Of a stretch of 23,495 nucleotides of DNA, positions 22,955 through 23,495 are shown piece by piece (position 1 is the stretch's first letter; every line of letters begins with the position of its first letter). Source of the stretch: JADGNZ01 sp035995985 (lineage in GTDB: Bacteria > Acidobacteriota > Thermoanaerobaculia > Gp7-AA8); assembly GCA_035995985.1 (NCBI GenBank), contig DASYJY010000154.1, forward strand, positions 1 to 23,495. The letters are read 5' to 3'. A program made the position numbers and the translations under genes. Under the pieces are notes generated by a model. The model made no database searches, was not told the origin of the DNA, and worked only from the letters and a program-made list of their open reading frames with translations.

Positions 22955-23495
22955 TTATAGCTTGAAGTCGACGCGCACGTTGGTCCACGACTTCACGCGC
23001 ACGCCGTCCTTTTCACCCGGTGCAAACGTCGAACGGCGGATGCTCTGCTGCGCCGCTTCATTGAGCACTGCCTGCGGACCGCTGACGACGCGCGTATCGA
23101 GAACCTGGCCGGTCTCGGACACGAGAACGCTGACGATGACGCTTCCCTGCACGTGCTGCACCCGGGCGATGGGCGGATAGTTTGCCGCGGCCTGATGTGT
23201 CATGTGCGCGGGGGTGAGTCCCGGCGTACCGCCCGGAACGAGATCGCCGACCTGCGTGCGCGGCGCTTCCGGCTGCGGCGCGGGACGCGTTTCGACGGGC
23301 TGCGGGACCGGAGCGGGAGGCGGCTGCGGCGCGGGTGCGGGGCGGTTTTCAACGACCGGCGGTGGCGCGACCGTTTGCGTCGCAACTTGTTGCGGAGGCG
23401 GCGCGGCGACAGGACGCGCGGTCGTAGTCTGCTGATTTTGGGTGCGCGCGAGCTCTGCGAGGCGGGCCTTTTCGGCGGCCATGCGCTTCGCGACT
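22955..23495 (-). CDS. TonB C-terminal-domain protein, C-terminal part only (cut by window edge)
   Basis: The frame enters from the right edge and ends at TAA 22955-22957. The visible 180 residues show an Ala/Glu/Lys/Arg-rich helix (KRMAAEKARLAELART), a Pro/Ala/Gln-rich linker of about 60 residues (PVAAPPPQQVATQTVAPPPV) and then a TonB C-terminal domain: 'YPPIARVQHVQGSVIVSVLV', 'GQVLDTRVVSGPQAVLNEAA', 'SFxPG'-like 'STFAPGEKDGVRV' and 'TNVRVDFKL'. TonB couples the proton gradient to outer-membrane receptors across the periplasm. Because the N-terminus is missing, a membrane anchor or another fused domain cannot be judged. An ATG at 23482 exists, but the frame continues upstream, so it is not taken as the start. 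Confidence 0.85.
   Translation of the reverse strand, partial: VAKRMAAEKARLAELARTQNQQTTTARPVAAPPPQQVATQTVAPPPVVENRPAPAPQPPPAPVPQPVETRPAPQPEAPRTQVGDLVPGGTPGLTPAHMTHQAAANYPPIARVQHVQGSVIVSVLVSETGQVLDTRVVSGPQAVLNEAAQQSIRRSTFAPGEKDGVRVKSWTNVRVDFKL

Noticed and set aside
22638..22980. Cobalamin riboswitch controlling the BtuF-like gene
   Set aside because: No B12-box-like sequence or multi-stem leader was found; the only structure there is a simple terminator hairpin behind the preceding gene.

Overview
The window is a GC-rich chromosomal segment from a bacterium, most plausibly an acidobacterium or a close relative. This is inferred from four things: the mix of families (an SpoIVB-S55-like surface protein, a fused FtcD, a PilZ plus repeat-helix protein, a TonB-terminal protein), GC-rich codon use, many genes with no Shine-Dalgarno sequence, and several dispersed palindromic repeat families. 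No rRNA, tRNA, CRISPR array, transposase or phage gene was seen.

Left part (1-9376): a partial TPR-type gene and coaD diverge. Facing coaD is a minus-strand block that reads, in transcription order, hypothetical protein (9376-8861), secreted S55-like protein, secreted beta-propeller protein, peptide-type ABC binding lipoprotein, and two ABC permeases. The transporter has no ATPase gene here. A 183-bp inverted-repeat element separates the binding protein from the permeases. Positions 9377-9892 hold no convincing gene but contain the most unusual structure in the window: about 16 degenerate 21-bp units in near-perfect register.

Middle (9893-20719): a PilZ-like protein and a large membrane sensor kinase with about four PAS domains point rightwards. 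A D-serine dehydratase/D-threonine aldolase-like enzyme and dinB then diverge with no spacer at all. dinB and aroB converge on a pair of inverted dispersed palindromes. aroB diverges from ftsE-ftsX-ftcD across only 28 bp.

Right part (20720-23495): a decayed-looking stretch with an unknown small gene, a fossil copy of the ftcD 3' end, a frameshifted RelE/ParE-type toxin with a possible antitoxin remnant, and a 60-residue membrane protein. Beyond it a minus-strand group encodes a TonB-terminal protein (cut by the window edge), a small coiled-coil protein with a clear intrinsic terminator, and a BtuF-like binding lipoprotein. The apparent 5' end of that last gene is formed by the terminator and a dispersed palindrome.

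Most genes look like ordinary housekeeping or accessory genes. I do not see a complete new defence or biosynthetic system. The points most worth a second look are the 21-bp array, the repeat-built signal peptide, and the ftcD fossil beside the broken toxin.
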